Part shown: in pieces, positions 1 to 9,046 of the stretch
How positions within the stretch are numbered: position 1 is the stretch's first letter
How the letters are laid out: every line of letters starts with the position of its first letter
Assembly (NCBI GenBank): GCA_051294375.1
Contig: CM119268.1
Coordinates: forward strand, 7,150,861-7,214,860
Source: Paraspadella gotoi
Taxonomy: Eukaryota > Chaetognatha
Length of the DNA stretch: 64,000 nucleotides
Reading direction: 5' to 3'
Made by a program: the position numbers and the translations under genes
Notes under the pieces: generated by a model
Told to the model about the DNA's origin: nothing
The model's database searches: none
What the model saw: the letters and a program-made list of their open reading frames with translations, nothing else

Positions 1-590
1 CCATCGTTGGGATTCGAACCCGGGACCCGGCGAAAGAACGGCGTTTCGATCCGCAGTTTTTCGTTCGTCGAAAATTCTCTCGGGAATAAAACTCGAAAAT
101 CTTTCTTCGCTTCGTAAATGATCTTCGCGCCATTGGAGGTTCTCCCGGCGCCGTAGACCGTCCGTCCGGTGCCAAGGATCGAGTTCCCGCGGCTGGAAAT
201 CGTCGTTCCGGCGCCAGGGCGTTTTTTCACGGGGCCGCGACTGATTATCTCGTAGTTTCAGATCTTCGCCGCGCCACAGTCGTTGCTCCCGGCGCCGCAA
301 ATTCCGATCGGCGCCGTAACCGGCGACGCGAGACGTCAACTCGTTCTCATTCCAGCGCCGGAAATCGAAGTCGTTGCCGGGATTAATTTCGGCGCCGGAA
401 TGAACTTCGGAACCGGAACGTAAAGTCGCGCCGGGATTGTCCGGGTCGGGGCGAGTTTCGTCCCCGAATTCCGAAGCGGGTCGTCGAGGCCACCCAGGAC
501 TCGGCTGAAGAGAGAGTCGAGGGTGCGCCCGGTGAAGACCTCGACGAGGGGAAGATGAGGAGGGGACGAAGACGGGTTCCGGAGGGAGAA
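1..590. repeat. GC-rich degenerate GCGCCGG minisatellite-like region
   Basis: The word GGCGCCG and variants (CCGGCGCC, GCGCCGGAA) recur roughly every 20-40 bases between about 140 and 440, with many CpGs, unlike the AT-rich DNA that follows. A 148-codon minus-strand frame crosses it, but it is low complexity and joins a Pro-rich purine-tract translation. The first 28 bases contain a TTCGAA T-loop-like word on the minus strand with no A box or cloverleaf. I recognise no gene. Confidence 0.5.
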
Positions 591-662
591 TGGGAGGAAT
601 GAAGGAGGAGGAGGAGGAAGAGGTGGAGGAGGAAGAGGAAGAGGGATCGTTCTCTCTCTTGA
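590..662. repeat. GGA/GAG purine tract
   Basis: The + strand is almost pure purine (GGAGGAGGAAGAGG words). It lies about 150 bases before a kilobase of pyrimidine-rich DNA, so opposite strand asymmetries face each other here. Confidence 0.8.
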
Positions 663-814
663 AAACACAGACGACGATCGTGTGAAGGGATGAGTCACGT
701 GACCGGCAGTCGGGATACAAGGAGCAACCGACCTAAAAGAAAGGAGAAAAATAAAAAAAGGATTTTTTTTCTCTGTCATCATTTTCTTCGAATTTTCCCT
801 TTTATCTTCTCCCT

Positions 815-1990
815 AAATTCCCTTCCCTTCCTCTCATCCCTTCCCCCTTCTCTTTCCTCTCTCTCCCCTTCCCTCCTCTCTTCCCTCTTCTTCTTTCCTC
901 TTTCCCCCGCTTTCCCTATCCTCTGCTTTGCTCTTGCTCTACTGCTGTTCCGTCTCTGCTCCCGCCGTATACCCTTCTTCTCTTCCCTCTCCTCTTCTCG
1001 CTTTCCTCTCTCTCCCCTTCCCTTCTTTTCTCTTCCCCTTCCTCTTTCTCTTTCCTCTCTCTCCCCCTTCCCTTCTCCTTCCCTTCATCTTCTCTTCTCT
1101 CTCTCCCCTTCCCTTCCTCTCTTCTCTTCCTCTACTCTTTCCTCTCTCTCCCCTTCCCTTCCTCTCTTCCCCTCCTTTTCTCTTTCCTCTCTCTCCCCTT
1201 CCCTTCCCTTCTCTTTCCTTCCCCTTTCTCTTTCTTCTCTCCCCTTCCCTTCTCCTTCTCTTTCCTCTCTCTGCCTTCCCTTCCCCTTCTCTTTCCTTTC
1301 TCTGCACTTCCCTTCCTCTCTTCCCTCCTTTTCTCTTTCCTCTCTCTCCCCTTTCTCTTCCTCTTCTCTTTCCTCTCCCCTACCCTTCCTTCTCTTCTTT
1401 TTCCTCTCTCTCCCCTTCCCTTTCTCTCTCCCTTCCTCTTCTCTTTCCTCTCTCTTCCCTTCCCTTCCTCTCTCGCCTTCTCCCTTCTCTTTCCTCTCTC
1501 TCCCCTTCCCTTCCTCTCTTCTCTTCCTCTACTCTTTCCTCTCTCTCCCTTCCTTCCTCTCTTCCCCTCCTTTCTCTTTCCTCTCTCTCCCCTTCCCTTT
1601 CCCCTCTCTTTCCTTCCCCTTTCTCTTTCCTCTCTCTCCCTTCCCTTCTCCTTCTCTTTCCTCTCTCTGCCCTTCCCTTCCCCTTCTCTTTCCTCTCTCT
1701 GCCCTTCCCTTCTCTTCTTCCCCTCCTTTTCTCTTTTCCTCTCCCTCTCCCTTCCCTTCCTCTTCTCTTCCTCTCTCTGCCTCTTCCCTTCCTCTTCTCT
1801 TTCCTCTCTCTCCTTCCCTTTCTCTCTTCCCTTCCTCTTCTCTTTCCTCTCCTCTTCCCTTTCCTTCCTCCTCCCCTTCCCTCCTCTCTTCCCTTCCCCC
1901 TTTCTTTCCCCTCTCTCTCCTCTCACCTCCTTCGCTTCTATCACGTTCCTCCACCCCTCTCCCCTCCTCCTCCTCCTCCTCCTCCGTCCT
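815..1990. repeat. Polypyrimidine minisatellite, about 1.2 kb
   Basis: The + strand is almost entirely C and T. Degenerate units of about 33-46 bases combine TTTCCTCTCTCTCC, CCTTCCCTTCC and TCTTCTC, ending in (TCC)n near 1965-1985. All three frames stay open on both strands, giving Ser/Leu/Pro-rich or Arg/Glu-rich translations. That is a composition effect, not a gene. The tract could adopt triplex (H-DNA) structure by general knowledge of homopurine-homopyrimidine DNA. Confidence 0.92.
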
Positions 1991-1999
1991 CGCTCCTCC

Positions 2000-2200
2000 C
2001 TTGAAACCCCGCTTCCCAAGATTTGACGACCGGAACTCGACGTCGTCGTCGACGCTTGAAGACCCCATCACTTCCGAGAACATCCCCTGGAGACTGATGG
2101 AGAAGTCAAGAGTGGTGATGTTGAGAATTAAAGGATCGATTACGTTTTAATCATTTGTTTCTCGGTGCTTATGAAAAAATGGCAAGATTATTCGTTTTAC
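2000..2200. other. Non-repetitive spacer
   Basis: Mixed-composition sequence between the pyrimidine array and the R1 copy. No gene, promoter or RNA is recognised. Confidence 0.5.
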
Positions 2201-2376
2201 TATGCGAAATTGGTACAACCGATATTAAAATTATCCATTAATTTAATAAATAAGCTATCTTGCTTGACTTTGGGATAGGCTTTGGTGGTTTAAGGCCTCC
2301 ATCACTCTTACAAGATAATGACATAGCAGGTCCCTGCAAGCTTTCAATCAAGACTCTCTCACAGTCTCGTTTATTC
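2201..2376. mobile_element. R1 dispersed repeat, copy 1
   Basis: This copy contains the R1 words GAAATTGGTACAACC, AATAAATAAGCTATC, GGTTTAAGGCCTCCATCA, GACATAGCAGGTCCCTGC and TCTCACAGTCTCG. They occur in the same order as at 33547-33940, 24417-24770, 35079-35215 and 43131-43350. It is followed by a short AGACAGATAGACAGACA run. R1 is described most fully at 33547. It is not a family I can name. Confidence 0.85.
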
Positions 2377-2996
2377 TCGTAGACAGATAGACAGACATTA
2401 GATATTTTTTTTTGCGATTTACTGTAACCCCAAAAAATTTATTTTTTAAATTTTTTTTAAAGTCTTTATTCCTTTCCATTTTTTAATACTAAAAGAAGAA
2501 CTGAAAGAAGGATTAATTTCAATCAAGGATTAAAAGCTGTTCATAAATTGTTCAAGTTGGCCATCAGTGGTGAGTACAACTACAAGTTAAAGCCACCCTA
2601 AAATTTATTTTTAAAATAGAAAAAATTATATCATAAAATAAAAATGGTATCAAATATATCAAAATTAAAAGCAAGACTCTTACAATGTAGAGTCTACATA
2701 CGATGTAGGATTTATGGCCAAAGCGATTAGTTTTTAAAATATGTGATTCGCTCCTTATAGTAAAATTTTTATTACATTTGATGCTTCTTTCTCGAGTCAA
2801 CCAACTATTTCCACAGGTAACAGGAATGTAAAATGTATGAAGGACCGAGAGAAAAAAAAAGAATCCGAGGTATTAAGAATCCAAACCAAAACAACGAATG
2901 AAGAACGAGAAAATATAAATAAGTAAAGGAAGTTTGCGAAAAACAAAAGGCGAGGAAAGAAAGAAAAAAAAAAGAAAGAAAGAAAAGGAAAAACAA
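2377..2996. other. AT-rich spacer, then A/G-rich tract
   Basis: AT-rich unique DNA to about 2830, then A-rich purine sequence with AAAGAAAG words (2840-2996). No gene is recognised. The last part resembles sequence 5' of the R2 copy at 31644, so R2 may be longer than annotated. Confidence 0.5.
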
Positions 2997-3277
2997 GAAC
3001 GGTGATTCCATTGCGTTGCGCCGCAGTAACACCAAATTTAGTCCTTTATTCCCTATAGTTTTAGGATTTCCTGAAGGCGGCGCTAGCCGTCCCTTAGATT
3101 TTGAGTTTTTTTCCTGTCTTAACAAATGAGCAACCAACTATAGTCGAATTATATGCATTTTTAATGTAAGTGGGACAGACCAACGGACAGACATACCGAC
3201 CAACAGACCTACCGACAGACCGACCGAAAAGTGACTTATAGAGCTGCTCCGCGAGTACTCGCGGCGCAACTAAAAAG
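2997..3277. mobile_element. R2 element, copy 1 (palindrome-ended, short inverted ends)
   Basis: One end reads GAACGGTGATTCCATTG followed by GTTGCGCCGC. The other end carries the 16-bp perfect palindrome CCGCGAGTACTCGCGG (3249-3264) followed by CGCAACTAAAAAG. Reverse-complemented, that end reads AGTTGCGCCGC, so the ends form a short inverted repeat. The interior has repeated GACAGACCGACC words. Homologous copies lie at 29031-29416 (opposite orientation) and 31644-32057. It has no coding capacity. It may be a MITE or a Helitron-like non-autonomous element. Confidence 0.75.
3249..3264. repeat. 16-bp perfect palindrome at R2 end
   Basis: CCGCGAGTACTCGCGG is its own reverse complement and lies six bases before a CTAA word. 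In the other full copies the palindrome extends to 28 bp with a single mismatched pair. Confidence 0.9.
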
Positions 3278-3840
3278 AAAGAAAGAAAAGAAAAAAAAAA
3301 AGGTTCGGAAGCCAAAGAATATTTTCCATTCTCTCCCTCTCAAACCCGACGCTCTTTTGTTTTCCTAATATATTGCGGATACTACTCGAACTTTCTTCTC
3401 CTAGCGGAAAAAAAAGCAACCCGAAAACTTGTGGCGTAAACAAAAAACAAAAAAAACAAAAGACATTAGCGTTTAAGGGTAAACGAGGCGAAAGAAAAAC
3501 GCGGAATTTTAACGAGATTTCGATTCTTCGAAAGTTTTTAAGGGGACGAAAAGAGTGTTTTAAAGTGTGTTTTAAAATCCTTTTTTTTTCTTTCTTGGAA
3601 AATCATTTGAATTTCAAAGGAAGAGAGATTCTGCGTATTTGCTAATCAAATTAAGGGAAATTTATGTTTGGATTCAATAAAGAAAAAAATTCTTTGCGTT
3701 GTTAAGAAAGATCATACTGAAGGAGATATGTATGAAGGAATTTGAAGAAAACATGTGTTTAATATGTGTTTAATGTTTACTGAAGGCCGTTATCAAAATA
3801 GCAATAGGCAATCCATTTCCTAATCGTATTTTCCAAAAAT
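3278..3840. other. AT-rich spacer
   Basis: Unique AT-rich DNA with a run of A/G words. A 90-codon open frame at 3373-3645 is Lys-rich, matches nothing I recognise, and sits in AT-rich spacer-like DNA. I see no gene. Confidence 0.5.
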
Positions 3841-3867
3841 GAGATATTGAAGAGGCTGGTTTTACAG

Positions 3868-4072
3868 GGCGCCACACCCGCAGCGGTGTCACCTCGTGGC
3901 GACAGCGAGACAGCATGTTCATGTAGTCCAGAGCTTTGGATCTGGCAGTAGGCCCATGCCTACAGGCGGGTTACCCGGTCCATCCCACTTTCTACATGAC
4001 AACCTCAGGGCTCGAACCAGGGACGCACATTGGGATGGTGCATTAGTCCACTGAGCCACTGAGGCGCTGTGA
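3868..4072 (-). mobile_element. tRNA-derived SINE, copy 1
   Basis: Read on the minus strand, the element opens with a tRNA-like head. It has a Pol III A box TGGCTCAGTGG (4058-4048) and, 29 bases later, a B box GGTTCGAGCCC (4018-4008), flanked by a pairable CCTCAG/CTGAGG stem. About 130 bases of non-tRNA body follow, including GTAACCCGCCTGTAGGC. The body is shared with the copy at 24476-24718 (compare TACAGG.GGGTTA and TCCC.CTTT on the + strand). The tRNA of origin is uncertain, and the body family is not one I can name. Confidence 0.85.
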
Positions 4073-4075
4073 AAG

Positions 4076-4340
4076 TAACAGCTTTAATCCATCTGTGGTG
4101 ATAGGACCACCAGAATATACATATTTTGGTTTCATAAAGCATAAAGCAACAAGTTTTTTCTTTAGGAAAATAAATATATAAATATAGGATAATCCTATAA
4201 TTTTAAAAGATAAGCTTAATTGCTGAAACCGATTTTAACTTCATTGAAAAGCTAGATATTTTAATCTCAAAATTTTATTTTTTTATCAGAAATTTTTATT
4301 TTATATACAAAACAACGATTATTTTATTGACCTTAAAAGT
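4076..4340. other. AT-rich spacer
   Basis: AT-rich unique sequence with no recognised feature. Confidence 0.5.
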
Positions 4341-4343
4341 ACC

Positions 4344-4378
4344 GACGTGTTTCGGCTCTAGTCGTGAGCCTTCATCAG
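4344..4378 (-). ncRNA. Hammerhead-ribozyme-like motif (possible Penelope-like element relic)
   Basis: On the minus strand the order is CTGATGA (4378-4372), A, GGCTC, a 7-base loop ACGACTA, GAGCC, GAAAC (4353-4349), AC, GTC (4346-4344). All conserved hammerhead core words are present. GGCTC/GAGCC gives a 5-bp helix II, and GAAAC-AC-GTC gives the very short helix III known from hammerheads in Penelope-like elements and some satellites. Against activity, there is one extra A next to helix II, and I cannot pair a convincing helix I from the flanks. It is probably a decayed copy or a similar structural motif. No reverse transcriptase is visible nearby. Confidence 0.45.
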
Positions 4379-4651
4379 TTCGAAATGTTACGTTATATTA
4401 CAATATATATATTGTATAATATTATTTATCAAAACTTCTCTTTACCTCCACTTTTTTCGTTCCCGATCCATTTTGTCAGTCAATTTCCAATCCCACGTTT
4501 TCCATCTTTTTCCGATCATGTCGCAGCTGAGCTCCAGGGCCGCGAGGTTTTCCAGGAAATGCGTTTCGTCCCATCTTATTTACACAAATAAAAAATAAAT
4601 TTAATATTAATTTATTACGAAACAAATTTGAAACTCACTTGACGAACGAAA

Positions 4652-4668
4652 GATCACCGAAGTTAAGC
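4652..4668 (+). rRNA. 5S rRNA fragment (relic)
   Basis: GATCACCGAAGTTAAGC is a 17-base match to the internal box A region of animal 5S rRNA as I know it. The expected flanks (for example the AGC-rich continuation and the GGTCAGTACTT.GGATGG region) are absent, so this is a short relic, or part of a 5S-derived retroposon, and not a functional gene. Confidence 0.6.
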
Positions 4669-4669
4669 G

Positions 4670-5345
4670 CCTCCACAGAATGTTGCAGACGAAACCTAAA
4701 TAAAATTAAATATATTAAATAAATATATTAAACAAAGTGTTAAATAAATATTAACTAAAAGTTAGGGTCATGACTCACGACGTTCGGCGAACAATTAAGA
4801 AAAGGAAAGGGAACAATCCTCTCTCATCTCTCTCTCTCGTACTCGTTCGGTCTCTCGTCCTCTCTCTGCTCTCTACCTCGCTGCTCTCTCTCGCATCTTC
4901 TCGTCTCTCTCTCGTCTCTCTCTCTTCCGCTCGTCTATCTCTCACTCTACCTCCTCACCCGCTCTCTCTCTCTCTCTCTCAATCTACTCCTCTCATCTCT
5001 CACAGCCGTTCAAAGCGGCTCATGGCTTTTTTCTTTTTGCTCTCTTTGAAAATTGAGAATCCTTCTCGCCATCGAACTTCCCATTTGAGACGCCAACAAA
5101 ATGGAAATCGACAAAAGAGCAATCGGAGAAAATGGCGAAATGGACGCCGACGTAAATGGAAAAATGGACGAAGAACGAGTCATTTTTTTTCCGCGTCGGG
5201 CGGTAATGACGCGCTCTGTATCAAAATTTAAATATTTTTGTTATTATTTTCCTTCTTTTCGCAATTTTTTCCGCCTTCGGTTGCTTCAAGCTTTTGAGTT
5301 ACTGGTTGAGAGGCGTGGCATCATCTCAACGATGGTAGTTTGTGA
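4670..5345. repeat. AT spacer, then degenerate (TC)n with TCGTC words
   Basis: 4670-4800 is AT-rich. About 4818-5000 is imperfect TCTCTCTCG repeat. 5000-5345 is mixed sequence. Two small overlapping frames here are repeat-derived at their ends and match nothing I recognise. Confidence 0.6.
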
Positions 5346-5347
5346 AA

Positions 5348-5350
<3 letters not shown>

Positions 5351-5397
<47 letters not shown>

Positions 5398-5400
5398 GAG
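5351..5400. repeat. (GA)n microsatellite
   Basis: A nearly pure GA run, ending in CAGAGAGGAGAG and a short GT run. Confidence 0.95.
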
Positions 5401-5598
5401 AGCGTGTGTGTCTGTACAAGCTACTGTTGTTGCAGATTTTTTTAAAAGAAAATGAGCTTCTATTTTTTCGAAACTTCTGAATGTCACGAGAAAGAAGCTT
5501 TAAGATATTTTCTTCCTTTTTTATTTTGTGTTTTTTTCTGCTTTGGGAAAATTATCACTGACACACAGCTGAAGATTTTGATTTTGTAAAAGAAAAAG

Positions 5599-5625
5599 AA
5601 AGAGAGAGAGAGAGAGAGAGAGTGA
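5599..5625. repeat. (GA)n microsatellite
   Basis: Short GA run followed by a poly-A stretch. Confidence 0.9.
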
Positions 5626-5762
5626 GTAAAAAAAAAAAATCGCGCCGAGAATAAGAGAGTTTTATTTCTCAAGAAAAATTCGTGTCATGGATGAAATCTT
5701 AGCGGATTACTTCTTATTCTCTCCAGGAACTTGTTTGACTTTAGTATAATTCCCCGACCCTT

Positions 5763-5804
<42 letters not shown>
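5763..5804. repeat. (TCG)n trinucleotide microsatellite
   Basis: About 14 uninterrupted GTC/TCG units on the + strand, continuing as impure TCC/TCG and CTT-rich DNA to the N gap. Confidence 0.95.
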
Positions 5805-5934
5805 TTCCTCGTCGTTTTTTCCTCCTCTTCCTCTTCCTCGTTTCATTTGTTGATTTTGTATTAACTTCCTCTTTGGTTCTTCTTTTTCTCCTTCGTCTCT
5901 TTGACTTCGTCGAATTTCTCTTCCCCCCTCTCTT

Positions 5935-6013
5935 NNNNNNNNNNNNNNNNNNNNNNNNNNNNNNNNNNNNNNNNNNNNNNNNNNNNNNNNNNNNNNNNNN
6001 NNNNNNNNNNNNN
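5935..6013. other. Assembly gap (79 N)
   Basis: Both flanks are polypyrimidine. The odd length suggests an estimated gap size, unlike the fixed 25-base gaps elsewhere. Confidence 0.99.
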
Positions 6014-6185
6014 CTTTTTCCCTTTCTCACCCTTTTCCCTTTTTCCCTTTCCCCCATTTTCCAATTTTTTCCCTTTTCTCCCTTTCCCACCATTTTCTTC
6101 CCTTCTGCCCTTTTTCCCCTTTTCCCTTTCCCCTCCTTATTCCCCTTTTCCTTTTTCTTTTCCCTTTTCTTTTCCCTTTCATCCT
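6014..6185. repeat. Pyrimidine-rich CCCTTTTTCC repeat
   Basis: Degenerate units of TTTTCCCTTT and CCCTTTCCC fill this stretch, giving Phe/Pro/Leu translations only. Confidence 0.85.
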
Positions 6186-6480
6186 TCATCGATAAATTTC
6201 TAGCAGAAATCGTCGGGCAAATGTAATAAAACAAAGTTAAAAAGTTTTTTCAAAACGCGGCCTCAGAGGCAAAACACCGTTTACAATAATACCCAAGGCT
6301 ACGAAAATAATTAATTATTAATAATTTATTAATTATAATTATAATTAATTATAATTATAATAGCAAATAAACCATCGTCGAGCAATTCCAAACGAAAAAA
6401 AAACCCTGCATTGGCCTCGTGAAATGATGCTAATTATTCCAAATGAAAAACTACAATTGTTACGAGATTGCTCTCTCCTA
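6186..6480. other. AT-rich spacer with TTAATTATAATT self-complementary run
   Basis: 6305-6362 is almost pure A/T with repeated AATTATAATTA words that are self-complementary. No gene is seen. Confidence 0.6.
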
Positions 6481-6481
6481 A

Positions 6482-6616
6482 TCTCTCTCTCTCTCTCTNN
6501 NNNNNNNNNNNNNNNNNNNNNNNNNNNNNNNNNNNNNNNNNNNNNNNNNNNNNNNNNNNNNNNNNNNNNNNNNNNNNNNNNNNNNNNNNNNNNNNNNNNN
6601 NNNNNNNNNNNNNNNN

Positions 6617-6651
<35 letters not shown>

Positions 6652-6652
6652 C
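6482..6652. repeat. (TC)n microsatellite interrupted by a 118-N gap
   Basis: TC repeat at 6482-6498, N at 6499-6616, and TC repeat again to about 6645. The gap is probably just more of the same repeat that short reads could not cross. Confidence 0.93.
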
Positions 6653-6769
6653 CATATAATCAATAACGAATGAAATTTTTTTTTAAAGTTTGCAAAGATT
6701 AGAATTTTTTTTCCGTACAAAATTCTTCTTTTTTTTTAATAACTTTTCTCATTCTTCCCTATTTTTAAA

Positions 6770-7080
6770 ATTCTTACCATTTTTCTATCTTCCAACCTTT
6801 CCCTTCCCATTTTTACCTGCCTTTCCATATTAACCATCTTCCGACCTACCTTCCTATCCACTTTCCTACCTTCCCAATTCCCTTTCTCTTCTCACTTTTT
6901 TCCCTTTCCCTCCTTTTTAGATTTTCCCCCCCTGGCATCTGCTGCACCTGTCCTCACCTTTCCACCTTTTCCTCCCATTAATCCGGTCACCACCTGCCCG
7001 TCTGCCACCTCCACCCTCAAAAGCCCACTTCGCCACCACCCCGAACCAAAAAAGGAGCGAGAAACGTGTCTCCCATTAAC
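6770..7080. other. Pyrimidine-biased spacer
   Basis: C/T-rich on the + strand (CTTCC, CCACC words). The minus-strand frame over it is low complexity. I see no gene. Confidence 0.5.
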
Positions 7081-7117
7081 TCTGTAAATATTTAGAGCGC
7101 AATAAACTCTCGCCGGA

Positions 7118-7333
7118 GCGGGGGCGGCGGCGGCGGCGGCGGCGGAGGCGNNNNNNNNNNNNNNNNNNNNNNNNNNNNNNNNNNNNNNNNNNNNNNNNNN
7201 NNNNNNNNNNNNNNNNNNNNNNNNNNNNNNNNNNNNNNNNNNNNNNNNNNNNNNNNNNNNNNNNNNNNNNNNNNNNNNNNNNNNNNNNNNNNNNNNNNNN
7301 NNNNNNNNNNNNNNNNNNNNNNNNNNNNNNNNN
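7118..7333. repeat. (GGC)n microsatellite running into a 183-N gap
   Basis: A GGC trinucleotide run at about 7123-7143 ends at N 7151-7333. GC-rich trinucleotide DNA is a typical short-read break point. Confidence 0.93.
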
Positions 7334-8214
7334 ACCAATCATCGAATAAAATGTGATTTTTGTTCAAAAGCGAATCAATTTTCTAATCGCCTCCTTTGGG
7401 ATTGATTCTCGGTTTGTTCAATTAGAGTTAAAAATAAACTTTATTAACGTAGTGAAAAATAATATTTCTCTTTTAGTTTTAAGATTATATTTACATTGAG
7501 CTATGTAGAGGAAATTGGTACAAACATCAAAATCATCCATTCATCAAATAGATATGCTGACTTGGCGGTTTAAAGAAAGCCGTAATTTTTTAACTATGTA
7601 GACTCGTAGCATACAGTACATTCGGAAAGACTATCGCACAGTCGAAAAAAGATACACCGTCTTATCATTAAGTCTAATGAAATCGCTTTTTGTAAGCGAC
7701 GAGCTCTCGGAAGAGAAAAAAACAAACAATATAACTAAAGTAACGCGTTCATTACGTCGATTCTGTTACAGAATTTCGAGCTTCAACGCGATGAATATTC
7801 TAAGAAGGAAAAAAAAAAGCGAATGGAAAAGTAGGTGATGATTCGGGGATCGAATTGCGTTTTAGGTCTCGAGTTCACGGCTACGCGGTTCACCGAAGCT
7901 CAAACTGGGGAGGGGGGGGAGGAGAAGGGGGTGTGAGGTAACTCACCGGTTGATCGAAACGAGAAAGAAAAGTGAATGTCTCACTATTTTTGGCCAAAAA
8001 AAAAAACCTTTTACTCGGTGAGAAGGTGAAATATCGTCGGGGTATGAAGTAAATTGAATCTGAACAAATGTTGAGAACAAGGAAGGAACTTACAATTGTG
8101 AAGCGTTGATTTGGCAAAATAAACTTACTTTTAAGATAAATATTTACCCCTTTTTACTTTTTCTAAATTATTATCTAAATTATTCGCCAAAGGTTGTTTT
8201 TTTTTAACGAAAGG
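7334..8214. other. Spacer with weak R1 similarity at 7505-7575
   Basis: 7505-7575 shows GAAATTGGTACAAAC, CATCCATTCATCAAATAGATATGC and GGCGGTTTAAAG, a diverged and shortened R1 start. 7905-7930 is a G-rich run (GGGGAGGGGGGGAGGAG). The remainder is unique DNA with no gene recognised. Confidence 0.55.
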
Positions 8215-8227
8215 GCGAAACGCGAAA

Positions 8228-8425
8228 AGCTCACTTTCAATAGCTCATTTTCAAAATAGCTCACTTTTAATTTACCCACTTTGGTCGCTCACTTTAAATA
8301 GCTCACTTTCAAAAGCTCACTCTCAATTACTCACTTTCGATAGCTCCCTTTTGATAGCTCGCTCTCAATAGCTCATTTTCAACAGCTCACTTTGCACAGC
8401 TCACTTCAACAGCTCACTTTCCAGT
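8228..8425. repeat. AGCTCACTTTCAAT minisatellite
   Basis: About a dozen degenerate units of AGCTCACTTTCAATA, 14-18 bases each, with variants such as AGCTCGCTCTCAATA and AGCTCACTTCAAC. Confidence 0.92.
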
Positions 8426-8635
8426 CGCTTCAAAATGCCTCAAGTTGAGGCTCAACCGACTTAACTGATTTTCCCTCCCACAACATTAAACCATTTCTCC
8501 CGTCCCGACCTCCATTCCTCTTTGCAATCGCCCCCCCCTCCATTGCATCATACAACCCTGCCAGAGACTCTCTTCCATCTGGGCATCAATTTCTCTCTCG
8601 TCTTCATTCGCTTCCTTTCGTAATCGACGCCCCAT

Positions 8636-8785
8636 AAACGCGGCGACGCCGACTGCGGCCGCGGACGTCGCCGTCGCAGGCCGACGCGGCGTCGCAGGCC
8701 GTCCCCGAGACCCGCAGCGACCGCAGCACGGCGTGCCGCAGCCTCGCGGCGGACGCGGCCTCGCAGCTGCCGTCCGAGAGACGAT
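8636..8785. other. Very GC- and CpG-rich pocket with CGCAG words
   Basis: A 150-base block is dense in CpG and in the repeated words GTCGCAGGCCG, CGCGGCG and CCGCAG. Both flanks are AT-richer. It may be a decayed minisatellite, a CpG-island remnant or inserted DNA. A 45-codon Ala/Arg-rich frame crosses it but matches no family I recognise. Confidence 0.6.
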
Positions 8786-9046
8786 TGAGACTTTTCTCTT
8801 ATTATTCTGACATCAACTTCGATGTCGTCTTAATGAGAGAAGCGTAGTATCTCAGGGTAAATAGTCCGTTCGATCCATGACCTTTGGAAAGACAAAATGA
8901 CGTGGATACATTCGAATGAAAATTGATTCGATAAATGAGTTATCTTGTCAACGGACACAATCTTTCATATTGGTGACAATAATTAGTAAAAAAATTGCTT
9001 GGAAAAATCATTACTGTTTTTTTACTTAACACACGCACATTCTGTT
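8786..9046. other. Unique spacer
   Basis: Mixed-composition DNA with no feature recognised. Confidence 0.5.

Noticed and set aside
1-72. Possible tRNA gene on the minus strand (TTCGAA T-loop-like word at 12-19)
   Set aside because: No A box, no D or anticodon arm, and only three T-stem pairs. The B-box-like word alone is not enough.
336-782. 148-codon minus-strand frame
   Set aside because: It is built from the degenerate GGCGCC repeat and a purine tract. Pro/Ser/Leu-rich with no domain.
690-2150. 486-codon plus frame and overlapping frames on both strands
   Set aside because: They are direct translations of the pyrimidine minisatellite. All frames are open because stop codons need A or G on that strand.
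3181-3240. GACCGACCGACC tract as an independent microsatellite
   Set aside because: It is a constant internal part of the R2 element, seen in all its copies.
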